DNA of 9,633 nucleotides, from positions 1 to 9,633 of the forward strand of contig NZ_CALDMP010000082.1 of NCBI RefSeq assembly GCF_937915125.1, written 5' to 3'. Origin of the DNA: an uncultured Ruminococcus sp. Lineage in GTDB: Bacteria; Bacillota; Clostridia; Oscillospirales; Ruminococcaceae. The translations under genes were made by a program, and so were the position numbers. Numbering within the stretch: the first letter of the stretch is position 1; every line of letters begins with the position of its first letter. This document shows, piece after piece, positions 1-5,653 of the stretch. The notes below the pieces were generated by a model. It ran no database searches. It saw only the letters and a list, made by a program, of their open reading frames with translations, and was not told where the DNA came from.

Positions 1-51
1 TGCAAGCATATGACGTGCAAAGCCGCTAGGCGCTCTTTGTGCGGTGTTGCC
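1..51 (+). mobile_element. Right end of a small mobile element (MITE- or IS-like), truncated by the window edge
   Basis: The segment ends in TCTTTGTGCGGTGTTGCC (34-51). These 18 bases recur exactly at 5583-5600, and their last 15 are the imperfect inverted complement of the motif GGCAATACCGCACAA at 5568-5582 and 9526-9540. That is the arrangement of a terminal inverted repeat. The four bases after it are TTAA (52-55), matching the TTAA just before the left end at 9526. No transposase is visible; only the last 51 bp are in view, so whether this is a non-autonomous element or the end of a full insertion sequence cannot be decided. Confidence 0.6.
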
Positions 52-71
52 TTAATTATTTTCTAATCGCA

Positions 72-109
72 AAAAGCCGCTTCTGTTTTTGGAATCAGAA
101 GCGGCTTTT
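72..109 (-). terminator. Intrinsic terminator of the EF-G/uridine-kinase unit
   Basis: A perfect 14-bp stem (72-85 with 96-109, AAAAGCCGCTTCTG and its complement) encloses a 10-nt loop. On the minus strand the stem runs into TTTTT, as expected for the 3' end of the minus-strand unit, whose last stop codon is 21 bp away. On the plus strand the T-rich flank is poorer (GATTGTTGTTTT), so it may also stop plus-strand transcription coming out of the mobile element, but less strongly. Confidence 0.85.
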
Positions 110-130
110 GATTGTTGTTTTGAAGAAGCG

Positions 131-745
131 TCAAGACGTTATAACAAGATCTGCATGCTGTGCCGGTGCGCAAGTTTCGACATAATGCCGTTCTGCCGGG
201 AAGTAACGGGTCTCATATTTTTCTGCGATCTGGGAAGTATCTCCGATATAGGAATCCCGATGCAGCACTCGCTGCAGCCGTATCTCCTCCGACACCTCCA
301 GATAGATCATCGTGTCAAAGTACCCTTGCAATTCTTTTCGCTGTAAGAAAATTCCTTCTACGAGAATAATCGTTCCCGGTTCTGCATCCAGCATTTGCAC
401 TATGTAGGAATCCTTTTCCTTGTCGTATATTTCAATGATATCGTGAAAAGCGTGATTTTTCCGCATGGGTGACAGAATGTCATGGAGAAAATAGTCGTAT
501 CTCCACTGTAAATTGTAGTAACATTCCCATGCCGGAATATCATCACGATACCGCACAATTTTTGGGTGAATGAAATCATCAATGTGCAGGACGATAGTAT
601 GTAACCCTGCTTTTTGGAGCATGGTTTTCAATTCTCCGGACAGTGTGCTTTTTCCGGCGCCACCCAATCCGTCAATGCCGACAATTTAAATTTTCCCGGC
701 ATCAGCCTTTGCGATGATATATTCAGATATTCTTTTGATATCCAT
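131..745 (-). pseudogene. Uridine-kinase-like P-loop kinase, interrupted by an in-frame TAA
   Basis: Read from ATG at 745, the frame encodes about 204 codons, the usual size of uridine-kinase-like P-loop proteins, which phosphorylate nucleosides or related small molecules using ATP or GTP. Visible motifs are the Walker A loop GLGGAGKS (residues 26-33), HIDDF (about 55-59), and an ILVEGIF strand later on. Codon 20 is TAA (686-688), lying between the N-terminal helix and the first beta strand (IVGIDG). Nothing else in the frame is damaged. A start downstream of the stop would have to be TTG at 667, inside the Walker A region, or ATT at 685; neither is convincing. ATG 745 has a weak TAAGG four bases upstream and lies 6 bp after the EF-G stop, so translational coupling is likely. 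The lost codon could have been CAA, AAA or GAA. It may be a recent pseudogene, a strain variant or a sequence error. The exact substrate is not determined. Confidence 0.75.
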
Positions 746-751
746 ACTGCC

Positions 752-2806
752 TTACTCACTGGCTGAAGCAATGACCTCTGTCATGAGATTTGCCGGGAGC
801 TGCTCATAGCGCACCGGCTCCAGGGTAAATGTGCCCTCGCCCTGGGTCATCTGCCGCAACTGCATTGCAAAATCTGCCATTTCACGCATGGGCACTTCTG
901 CCAGGATGACTGTCATGCCCTCTTCTTCCGATGGGTTCATGCCCAGGACTCTGCCACGGCGCTTGTTCAGATCACCCATAATATCGCCGGTGTTGTCGTC
1001 CGGAATGGACACCTCCAAAGAACCGATAGGCTCCAGCAGGGTAGGCTCTGCCTGCTTCATACCCTCTTTATAGGCAATGGACGCAGCTGTTTTGAATGCC
1101 ATTTCCGATGAATCCACCGGGTGGTAAGAACCATCTACCAGAATCGCCTTAACGCCCACAACCGGGAATCCAGCCAGAACACCCTTTGTCACCGATTCCT
1201 GCAAGCCCTTTTCCACAGCCGGGAAGAAATTCTTCGGAACCGCACCGCCGAATACTTTTTCCTCAAAGACCAGTTCGTCAGAGGGATATGGTTCAAACTC
1301 GATCCACACATCGCCGTACTGTCCGTGACCGCCGGACTGTTTCTTGTGTTTGCCCTGCACTTTGACCTTTTTGCGGATGGTCTCCCGATAGGCGATTTTC
1401 GGCACAGACAGCACAACATCTACGCCGAAGTCGTATTTCAGTTTGGAGAGCACTGCCCCCAGATGCTGTTCGCCCAGCCCGGACAGGATCATCTCCCGTG
1501 TCAGAGGATTCTGGGTGTAGGAAAGGGTCTGATCCTCCTCCAACAACTTCTGGATCGCCGATGCGACCTTTGCCTCATCTCCTCTGGCTGCAGGACGGAC
1601 TGCCATGGGGTAGCAGGGTCTCGGGAAAACAGCTCTGGGAAGAGATACCACCCGAGACGAGTCACACAGCGTATCTCCAGTATTGGCGGAAAGCTTTGTG
1701 GTTGCCACCAGATCTCCCGCTGCACAGGAAGATGTCTCCTGCTGCTTCTTGCCGCAGAGATAGAACAGCTTGCCGATTTTTTCTGTGGCACCTGTAGCGG
1801 CATTTACCAGTTCCGCACCAGCCTGCAATGTACCCGAAACCACACGCATCATGGACAGCTTTCCAACAAAAGGATCTGCCAGAGTCTGATATATCTGCAC
1901 ACAGACCGGCTCATCTGCTGCTGTATGTAGTACAACCGGTTCGCCTGCTGCATCTTCTGCAAGAATTTCCTCAGTTTCCTCCACTGCCGGTACCAGGAGT
2001 TCCATCTCCTTGCACAGCAGGTCGATGCCTTCCATGGCTGCCGCCGATACACACGCTACCGGCGTGATTGTGCCGTCACGCATACCCTTGTGGATGCCGT
2101 CCACCCGTTCTTTCTGAGTAAACTCCTCGCCGGAGAAGAACTTCTCGAACAGTTCCTCGTCTGTCTCAGCGATAGCCTCAGAAAATGCCTGAATCAGACC
2201 GTCTACACGATAGCTCAGCTTTTCAGAAACCTCTGCGGTAGGCATGGGGATCTCCTGCGCCTTACCGTCCTTGTCATAGCGATATGCTTTCATCTCAATA
2301 AGATTGATGTACGAATCAATTTTCCGGTTGACGATGACCGGAACAACCACCGGGCAGACTGTAGGGCCGAAAGTGGATTTCAGATCAGTCAGCACATTAT
2401 AGAAATTGGCATTTTCATCGTCCAGTTTTGTTACCACAAACATCCGGGGTTTTCCCTCAGCAGCACGATATGCCTTTTTGGTGCCCACACGGACGCCGGA
2501 CTTACCGGAGACAGCGATCATAACGCAGTCCGCTGCTGAAATGCCCTGCACCATACCGCCGGCAAAATCAAACATGCCCGGCGTATCCAACAGATTGATT
2601 TTCTGTCCGTTCTGCATAATGCTGGCCGCTGCCGTATAGACGGAGGAATGCCGCTTCATTTCCTCAGCGGTATAGTCGGAGACCGTATTTCCTGCGGCAA
2701 CATTGCCCATTCGTTCGATCCGTCCGCCCTGGTACAGCAATGCTTCCATGAGTGTGGTTTTTCCGGTGCCTGCGTGGCCTGCCAATGCAATAGTCTTTGT
2801 TGTCAT
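752..2806 (-). CDS. EF-G-like translational GTPase (second EF-G, FusA2-type)
   Basis: A 684-residue protein with the full EF-G layout: G domain (1-275), domain II (about 300-385), domain III (about 395-470), domain IV (about 475-595, with GQYGDVW and the GSYHPVDSSEMAF segment) and domain V (about 596-675). Seen motifs are G1 GHAGTGKTT (10-18), G3 DTPGMFDF (74-81) and a G4-like TKLD (126-129). Canonical EF-G has DTPGH and NKxD, so the catalytic His is Met and the G4 Asn is Thr. The switch I region reads KRHSSVYT rather than RGITI. These features place it with EF-G paralogues, not with the main translocase. The role is unknown; paralogues in other bacteria act in translation under stress or with altered GTPase activity. 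The start ATG at 2806 has AGGAG ten bases upstream (2817-2821); ATG 2827 would add seven residues but has no ribosome binding site. It is first in an operon with the broken kinase. Confidence 0.9.
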   Translation of the reverse strand: MTTKTIALAGHAGTGKTTLMEALLYQGGRIERMGNVAAGNTVSDYTAEEMKRHSSVYTAAASIMQNGQKINLLDTPGMFDFAGGMVQGISAADCVMIAVSGKSGVRVGTKKAYRAAEGKPRMFVVTKLDDENANFYNVLTDLKSTFGPTVCPVVVPVIVNRKIDSYINLIEMKAYRYDKDGKAQEIPMPTAEVSEKLSYRVDGLIQAFSEAIAETDEELFEKFFSGEEFTQKERVDGIHKGMRDGTITPVACVSAAAMEGIDLLCKEMELLVPAVEETEEILAEDAAGEPVVLHTAADEPVCVQIYQTLADPFVGKLSMMRVVSGTLQAGAELVNAATGATEKIGKLFYLCGKKQQETSSCAAGDLVATTKLSANTGDTLCDSSRVVSLPRAVFPRPCYPMAVRPAARGDEAKVASAIQKLLEEDQTLSYTQNPLTREMILSGLGEQHLGAVLSKLKYDFGVDVVLSVPKIAYRETIRKKVKVQGKHKKQSGGHGQYGDVWIEFEPYPSDELVFEEKVFGGAVPKNFFPAVEKGLQESVTKGVLAGFPVVGVKAILVDGSYHPVDSSEMAFKTAASIAYKEGMKQAEPTLLEPIGSLEVSIPDDNTGDIMGDLNKRRGRVLGMNPSEEEGMTVILAEVPMREMADFAMQLRQMTQGEGTFTLEPVRYEQLPANLMTEVIASASE

Positions 2807-2837
2807 AAGTGGTTCGCTCCTGTTCATTCAAATTTTT

Positions 2838-2915
2838 GAGAACTTCTTCTCATTGTGTTACCTATGCCGTTTCCGGCAGAATAGTCATGTTGACTAATAT
2901 TTATTCAACTGAATA
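2838..2915 (-). promoter_or_regulatory. Leader of the EF-G paralogue with four short perfect inverted repeats
   Basis: Four consecutive small inverted repeats lie between the predicted start of transcription and the ATG: TATTCA/TGAATA (2902-2915, spacer 2), AGTCA/TGACT (2883-2895, spacer 3), TGCCG/CGGCA (2865-2878, spacer 4) and GAGAA/TTCTC (2838-2851, spacer 4). The first overlaps the predicted transcription start and could be an operator. The others would be small hairpins in RNA. No known riboswitch consensus was recognised and no U-run terminator is present, so the role is inference only. Confidence 0.4.
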
Positions 2916-2920
2916 TTGTA

Positions 2921-2949
2921 ATTATAGCACATTTGACATTGCTATGCAA
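2921..2949 (-). promoter_or_regulatory. SigmaA-type promoter for the EF-G paralogue
   Basis: On the minus strand, TTGCAT (2949-2944) lies 17 bp from a perfect TATAAT (2926-2921), which is preceded by TG one base upstream (an extended -10). The predicted transcription start is near 2914. That gives a 5' leader of about 108 nt before the ATG at 2806. Confidence 0.75.
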
Positions 2950-3083
2950 GTCTTTTTTGAAAAAAATTGCAGAGTTTTATAAAAAAGTCGAAAAAATGCG
3001 GAATTTACATGAAAAAATATGCTTTTATTTCTTCGGAATCCGGTTCCTGTTTTGTATATTCCGCCAAAAGTGCAGCGTTTCCC

Positions 3084-3112
3084 TTGACAAACGCCTTGAA
3101 ATCCGGTAAAAT
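3084..3112 (+). promoter_or_regulatory. Strong sigmaA-type promoter for the CNNM/CBS gene
   Basis: A perfect TTGACA (3084-3089) is separated by exactly 17 bp from TAAAAT (3107-3112). Transcription would start near 3119, leaving a 5' leader of about 200 nt before ATG 3319. It diverges from the EF-G promoter; the two -35 boxes are about 135 bp apart, and the stretch between them is AT-rich with no gene seen. Confidence 0.8.
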
Positions 3113-3118
3113 ATATGA

Positions 3119-3255
3119 TATTATTTTTCAAACCGGAGTGTGAAACCAGCATGGATGCCGCCGATGAAAGCGACGCAAATCAATATGCGTTTTTGAGAAT
3201 ATACTGGAATCAGAGGCATAGTCTGCGCCGGATGCGGTGCTAGCTATGTCTTTTT
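3119..3255 (+). ncRNA. Structured leader RNA with terminator-like hairpin upstream of the CNNM/CBS gene (unidentified)
   Basis: Downstream of the promoter a long hairpin can be drawn. Outer arms 3212-3221 and 3244-3253 pair with two G-U pairs, the inner arms GCGCC (3225-3229) and GGTGC (3236-3240) pair with one, and TTTTT follows at 3251-3255. A second weaker hairpin, ACGCA/TGCGT (3173-3177 with 3186-3190), also runs into TTTTT. CCAG near 3147 could pair with CTGG near 3204 to close a junction. A 5' domain followed by a U-tailed hairpin and then the ribosome binding site is the layout of a transcription-attenuating riboswitch. I compared it mentally with the M-box, yybP-ykoY, ydaO and T-box consensus features and found no match. 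It may be an unknown leader element or chance pairing. Confidence 0.35.
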
Positions 3256-3318
3256 GCGTTTCCATACCATAAACAAAGCACACAGATAGATATGATAAGA
3301 GGAGGAAAAAAAGTCCAT

Positions 3319-4659
3319 ATGATATGGCTGATTTTATTACAAATTATTCTGATCGCGCTGAATGCGATCTTTGCAGGGACAGAGATCGCCGTGATTTCCG
3401 TCAATGAGACAAAACTGGAAAAGGAAGTAGAAGCAGGCAACAAGCGTGCCCGCTGGCTTCTGAAAATGATACAGAACTCGTCGGGATTCCTGGCGACCAT
3501 CCAGGTTGCTATTACTCTGTCGGGCTTTCTGGGCGCCGCCTTTGCCAGCGACAGTTTCGCAGAGATCCTTTCCCAATGGCTGCAAAAAATCGGCATCGGA
3601 CTGAGCGACCCCGTTATGGACACCATTTCTGTCATTCTTGTGACACTGATCATGTCCTATTTTTCTATTGTTCTGGGAGAAATGGTGCCAAAGCGCATTG
3701 CCATGAAAAATGCAGAACGACTCTCCCTTACCATGGCAGGTCCCATTACAGTTATTGCAAAGCTTTTTGCGCCGCTGGTCTGGCTGCTGACGAAGTCCAC
3801 CAATGCTGTGCTCCGGCTCTGCGGCATTGATCCAAACAGCGATGACGAGATCGTCACCGAAGAAGATCTTCTCCTTATGGCGGATGCCGGTCGCAAAAAG
3901 GGAACCATTGATGCCACGGAAAACGATATGATCAAGAATGTGTTTGCCTTTGATGATCTGACCGTAGGCGAAATCTGCACCCATCGGAAGGAAGTTTCCG
4001 TTCTATGGATGGATGAGACCATTGCGGAATGGGAACAGACCATTCATGAGTCCCGACATACGGTGTACCCGGTCTGCGGCGACAGCATAGACCAGATTGT
4101 TGGCGTGCTGAATGCGAAGGATTTCTTCCGGCTCCAGAACCGCACCAAGGCATTCGTTATGGAACATGCGGTGCATACGCCTTATTTCATTCACGAGACA
4201 CTGAAAGCTGACGAACTGTTCAGCAAGATGAAGCGCCACGCCGACCACTTTGCCGTCGTGCTGGACGAATACGGCGGCATGTGCGGCATCATTACTGTAA
4301 CCGACCTTGTGGAACAGCTGGTGGGCGATTTCGATGATGATGAAACAGCCCAGCAGGATCCGGAGGTGGAACGTCTGGATTCCAGGAGCTGGAAAATACG
4401 GGGCACGTGCTCTCTCCACGATGTATCCAAAGCTCTGGAACACGAATTCCAGGATGAGGAATATGAGACATTCAGCGGCTACCTCATCGGCAAATTGGGG
4501 GAGATTCCCAAAGACGGCACGAAACTGAAAATGCAGGTGGACGGTTTTCAGGTGTACATTCTGAATATCCGGCAGCATTGCGTGGAAAAGGCAATTGTGC
4601 GCATCCCAGAACCGGAAGAAGCTGCCGCAGAGGGTAATACTACTGAATTAAAGCAGTAA
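3319..4659 (+). CDS. CNNM/CBS-domain membrane protein (CorC/HlyC 'hemolysin' family, probable cation transporter)
   Basis: A 446-residue protein with the standard three-part layout. An N-terminal CNNM (DUF21) membrane domain (about 1-170) has hydrophobic segments at 1-27, 58-75, 100-120 and 137-157 and carries the conserved stretches GFLATIQVAITLSGF (56-70) and GEMVPKR (120-126). A CBS pair follows (about 215-335, with HTVYPVCG and VVLDEYGGMCGIIT), then a C-terminal CorC_HlyC domain (about 350-430). Family members are linked to Mg2+ or other divalent cation export; the CBS pair usually senses ATP/Mg2+. Despite the 'hemolysin' label in databases, toxin activity is not implied. ATG 3319 is preferred because AGGAGG (3300-3305) lies 13 bases before it; ATG 3292 lies upstream of that site. 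The upstream promoter and structured leader suggest regulation at the RNA level. The gene appears monocistronic. Confidence 0.9.
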   Translation: MIWLILLQIILIALNAIFAGTEIAVISVNETKLEKEVEAGNKRARWLLKMIQNSSGFLATIQVAITLSGFLGAAFASDSFAEILSQWLQKIGIGLSDPVMDTISVILVTLIMSYFSIVLGEMVPKRIAMKNAERLSLTMAGPITVIAKLFAPLVWLLTKSTNAVLRLCGIDPNSDDEIVTEEDLLLMADAGRKKGTIDATENDMIKNVFAFDDLTVGEICTHRKEVSVLWMDETIAEWEQTIHESRHTVYPVCGDSIDQIVGVLNAKDFFRLQNRTKAFVMEHAVHTPYFIHETLKADELFSKMKRHADHFAVVLDEYGGMCGIITVTDLVEQLVGDFDDDETAQQDPEVERLDSRSWKIRGTCSLHDVSKALEHEFQDEEYETFSGYLIGKLGEIPKDGTKLKMQVDGFQVYILNIRQHCVEKAIVRIPEPEEAAAEGNTTELKQ

Positions 4660-4688
4660 CGTGGAAAAAAGTTTGTCCAAAAACGCCT

Positions 4689-4718
4689 TTGACTTTAGAA
4701 CGGCAAATCTGGTAAAAT
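4689..4718 (+). promoter_or_regulatory. SigmaA-type promoter upstream of the DUF2798 gene
   Basis: TTGACT (4689-4694) and TAAAAT (4713-4718) are separated by 18 bp. The predicted start is G4725, the first base of a small hairpin. The promoter lies between the CNNM stop codon and the terminator at 4768-4807, so transcripts from it must pass that terminator to reach the downstream gene. Confidence 0.7.
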
Positions 4719-4724
4719 AATAGA

Positions 4725-4807
4725 GCTGTGAAAAACAGCGAAAAATATATCATGCGTAGAATGGTTCAGCGTGAGATCACTTCGGTGGTTTCACGCTTCT
4801 TTTTTTT
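4725..4807 (+). ncRNA. Candidate small RNA of about 80 nt, or attenuated leader of the DUF2798 gene
   Basis: The predicted transcript begins with a perfect 5-bp hairpin, GCTGT/ACAGC around a GAAAA loop (4725-4739). It then has a short A-rich single-stranded stretch (4740-4767) and ends in a strong intrinsic terminator (4768-4807). A defined promoter, 5' hairpin and terminator within 120 bp is the classic outline of a bacterial small RNA. Equally, it could be an attenuator controlling the gene at 4831, with read-through switched by an unseen antiterminator. No known RNA family was recognised and no convincing short reading frame is present. Confidence 0.45.
4768..4807 (+). terminator. Strong intrinsic terminator with TTCG tetraloop
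   Basis: A 13-bp stem (4768-4780 with 4785-4797, including one G-U and one U-G pair) is capped by a TTCG tetraloop and followed by T8 (4800-4807). It ends about 10 bp before the AAGGAG ribosome binding site of the DUF2798 gene. It is also the only terminator visible after the CNNM gene, so it may serve both as that gene's 3' end and as the end of the short transcript from 4725. Confidence 0.9.
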
Positions 4808-4830
4808 GCGCGAAAAAGGAGATTTTTGTT

Positions 4831-5439
4831 ATGCCAAGAAATCAGTTTCAGCGAATGGTATTCGCATTCCTCACTGTCGTGGTGACAGTCCACGCCTATG
4901 TCTTTTATAGCCTGTATGTGGTCAATGGTTCTGCCCTGCTTGCCGCCAATGAAGGGGCATCGGGTGTACTGGATGCCATCGGAATGTAGGGCGGCGTGTA
5001 CATGTGCGGTCGTTTCCTGCCCATCTGGGCAGTTATTCTGGTGGAATTCTGCTTTGCCTATACGCTGGAAGTTGTCATGGGCAGCCCTTGCTCCTTCCGG
5101 CTGGCGTGCAAGGTATTTGACCCCAGAACCACCCATCCGGTACTGTTTGAGACAGCCATTATCTGTACCACTGTGGGACTGATGTGTCCGTCCATGAGCC
5201 TGATTGCAGCCTTTCTGTACTGCCCCTACTATGCCGGATTCGATATTTTCACACTGCTTGCCAATTGGGTAAAGCTGGTCTGCTTCAACTTCCCATTTGC
5301 ATTCTTTTCCCAGCTATTCTTTATCCAGCCCCTGATTCTCACCGTGTTTAAGGTATTGTTCCGGAAGGATATTCAGAAACGGCAGAAACAGCATATAGAG
5401 TCAGATACCGCAGAACAGCCAGTGGAAGCAGCTGCATGA
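4831..5439 (+). pseudogene. DUF2798 family membrane protein, interrupted by an in-frame TAG
   Basis: A single reading frame of 202 codons carries two tandem DUF2798-type halves with about four membrane helices (residues about 8-32, 61-80, 105-130 and 143-165), typical of Clostridia proteins of unknown function. Codon 53 is TAG (4987-4989), in the loop between helices 1 and 2, just before the conserved GGVYM. The frame continues intact to TGA at 5437-5439. The start ATG 4831 is secure, with AAGGAG (4816-4821) nine bases upstream. The missing residue was plausibly Gln (CAG). Reinitiation is possible: AGGG (4988-4991), overlapping the stop codon, lies 10 bases before an in-frame ATG at 5002, which would yield a 145-residue protein lacking helix 1. 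A terminator and possible attenuator lie directly upstream. It is either a recent pseudogene, a two-piece gene, or a sequence error. Confidence 0.75.
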
Positions 5440-5503
5440 GTCAACACTTCGTAGGAGAGTGCTGTAAATATTCAATTCACAATAATAAGCTCATTTATAA
5501 CTC

Positions 5504-5541
5504 AAAAAGCGACTTACTGCCAGGAAGTAGGTCGCTTTTTT
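5504..5541 (+). terminator. Bidirectional intrinsic terminator after the DUF2798 gene
   Basis: A 14-bp stem with a single U-G wobble in the plus-sense RNA (5505-5518 with 5526-5539) encloses a 7-nt loop and runs into T6-T7. On the minus strand the same element ends in TTTTT, so it can also stop the metallophosphatase transcript coming from the other side. Confidence 0.85.
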
Positions 5542-5567
5542 GGGTGGAATCATATTAACGCGCTTAG

Positions 5568-5600
5568 GGCAATACCGCACAATCTTTGTGCGGTGTTGCC
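5568..5600. repeat. 33-bp palindromic repeat, minimal derivative of the mobile element at the window edges
   Basis: GGCAATACCGCACAA (5568-5582) is followed by TCT and by TTGTGCGGTGTTGCC (5586-5600), forming a 15-bp inverted repeat with one U-G wobble in plus-sense RNA. Bases 5568-5582 equal the left element end at 9526-9540, and 5583-5600 equal the right element end at 34-51. It therefore consists only of the two element termini joined. It lies between the convergent DUF2798 and metallophosphatase genes. Flanks are TTAG on the left and TTTG on the right. Confidence 0.8.
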
Positions 5601-5653
5601 TTTGCAAAAAATACCATGCATTCTATTTTTGAGGTAACCTTTATATAAACGCA

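Noticed and set aside
131..667. Uridine kinase starting at TTG 667
   Set aside because: That start falls inside the Walker A loop and has no ribosome binding site; the upstream codons from ATG 745 clearly belong to the family, so the gene is better read as interrupted by TAA.
1121..1930. 269-codon open frame on the plus strand
   Set aside because: It is antisense to the clearly coding EF-G gene, has no ribosome binding site and its translation shows no recognisable domain.
2922..3152. 76-codon minus-strand frame in the divergent intergenic region
   Set aside because: It is AT-rich, has no ribosome binding site, and overlaps two promoters; no family resemblance.
3119..3310. M-box, yybP-ykoY, ydaO or T-box leader upstream of the CNNM gene
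   Set aside because: None of the conserved core bases of these elements could be found; only generic hairpins are visible.
4003..4578. 191-codon open frame on the minus strand
   Set aside because: It lies wholly opposite the CBS region of the CNNM gene, which has strong family motifs; it is a shadow frame.
4728..4910. 60-codon frame across the terminator upstream of the DUF2798 gene
   Set aside because: It starts at GTG without a ribosome binding site, runs through the terminator and overlaps the real gene in another frame.
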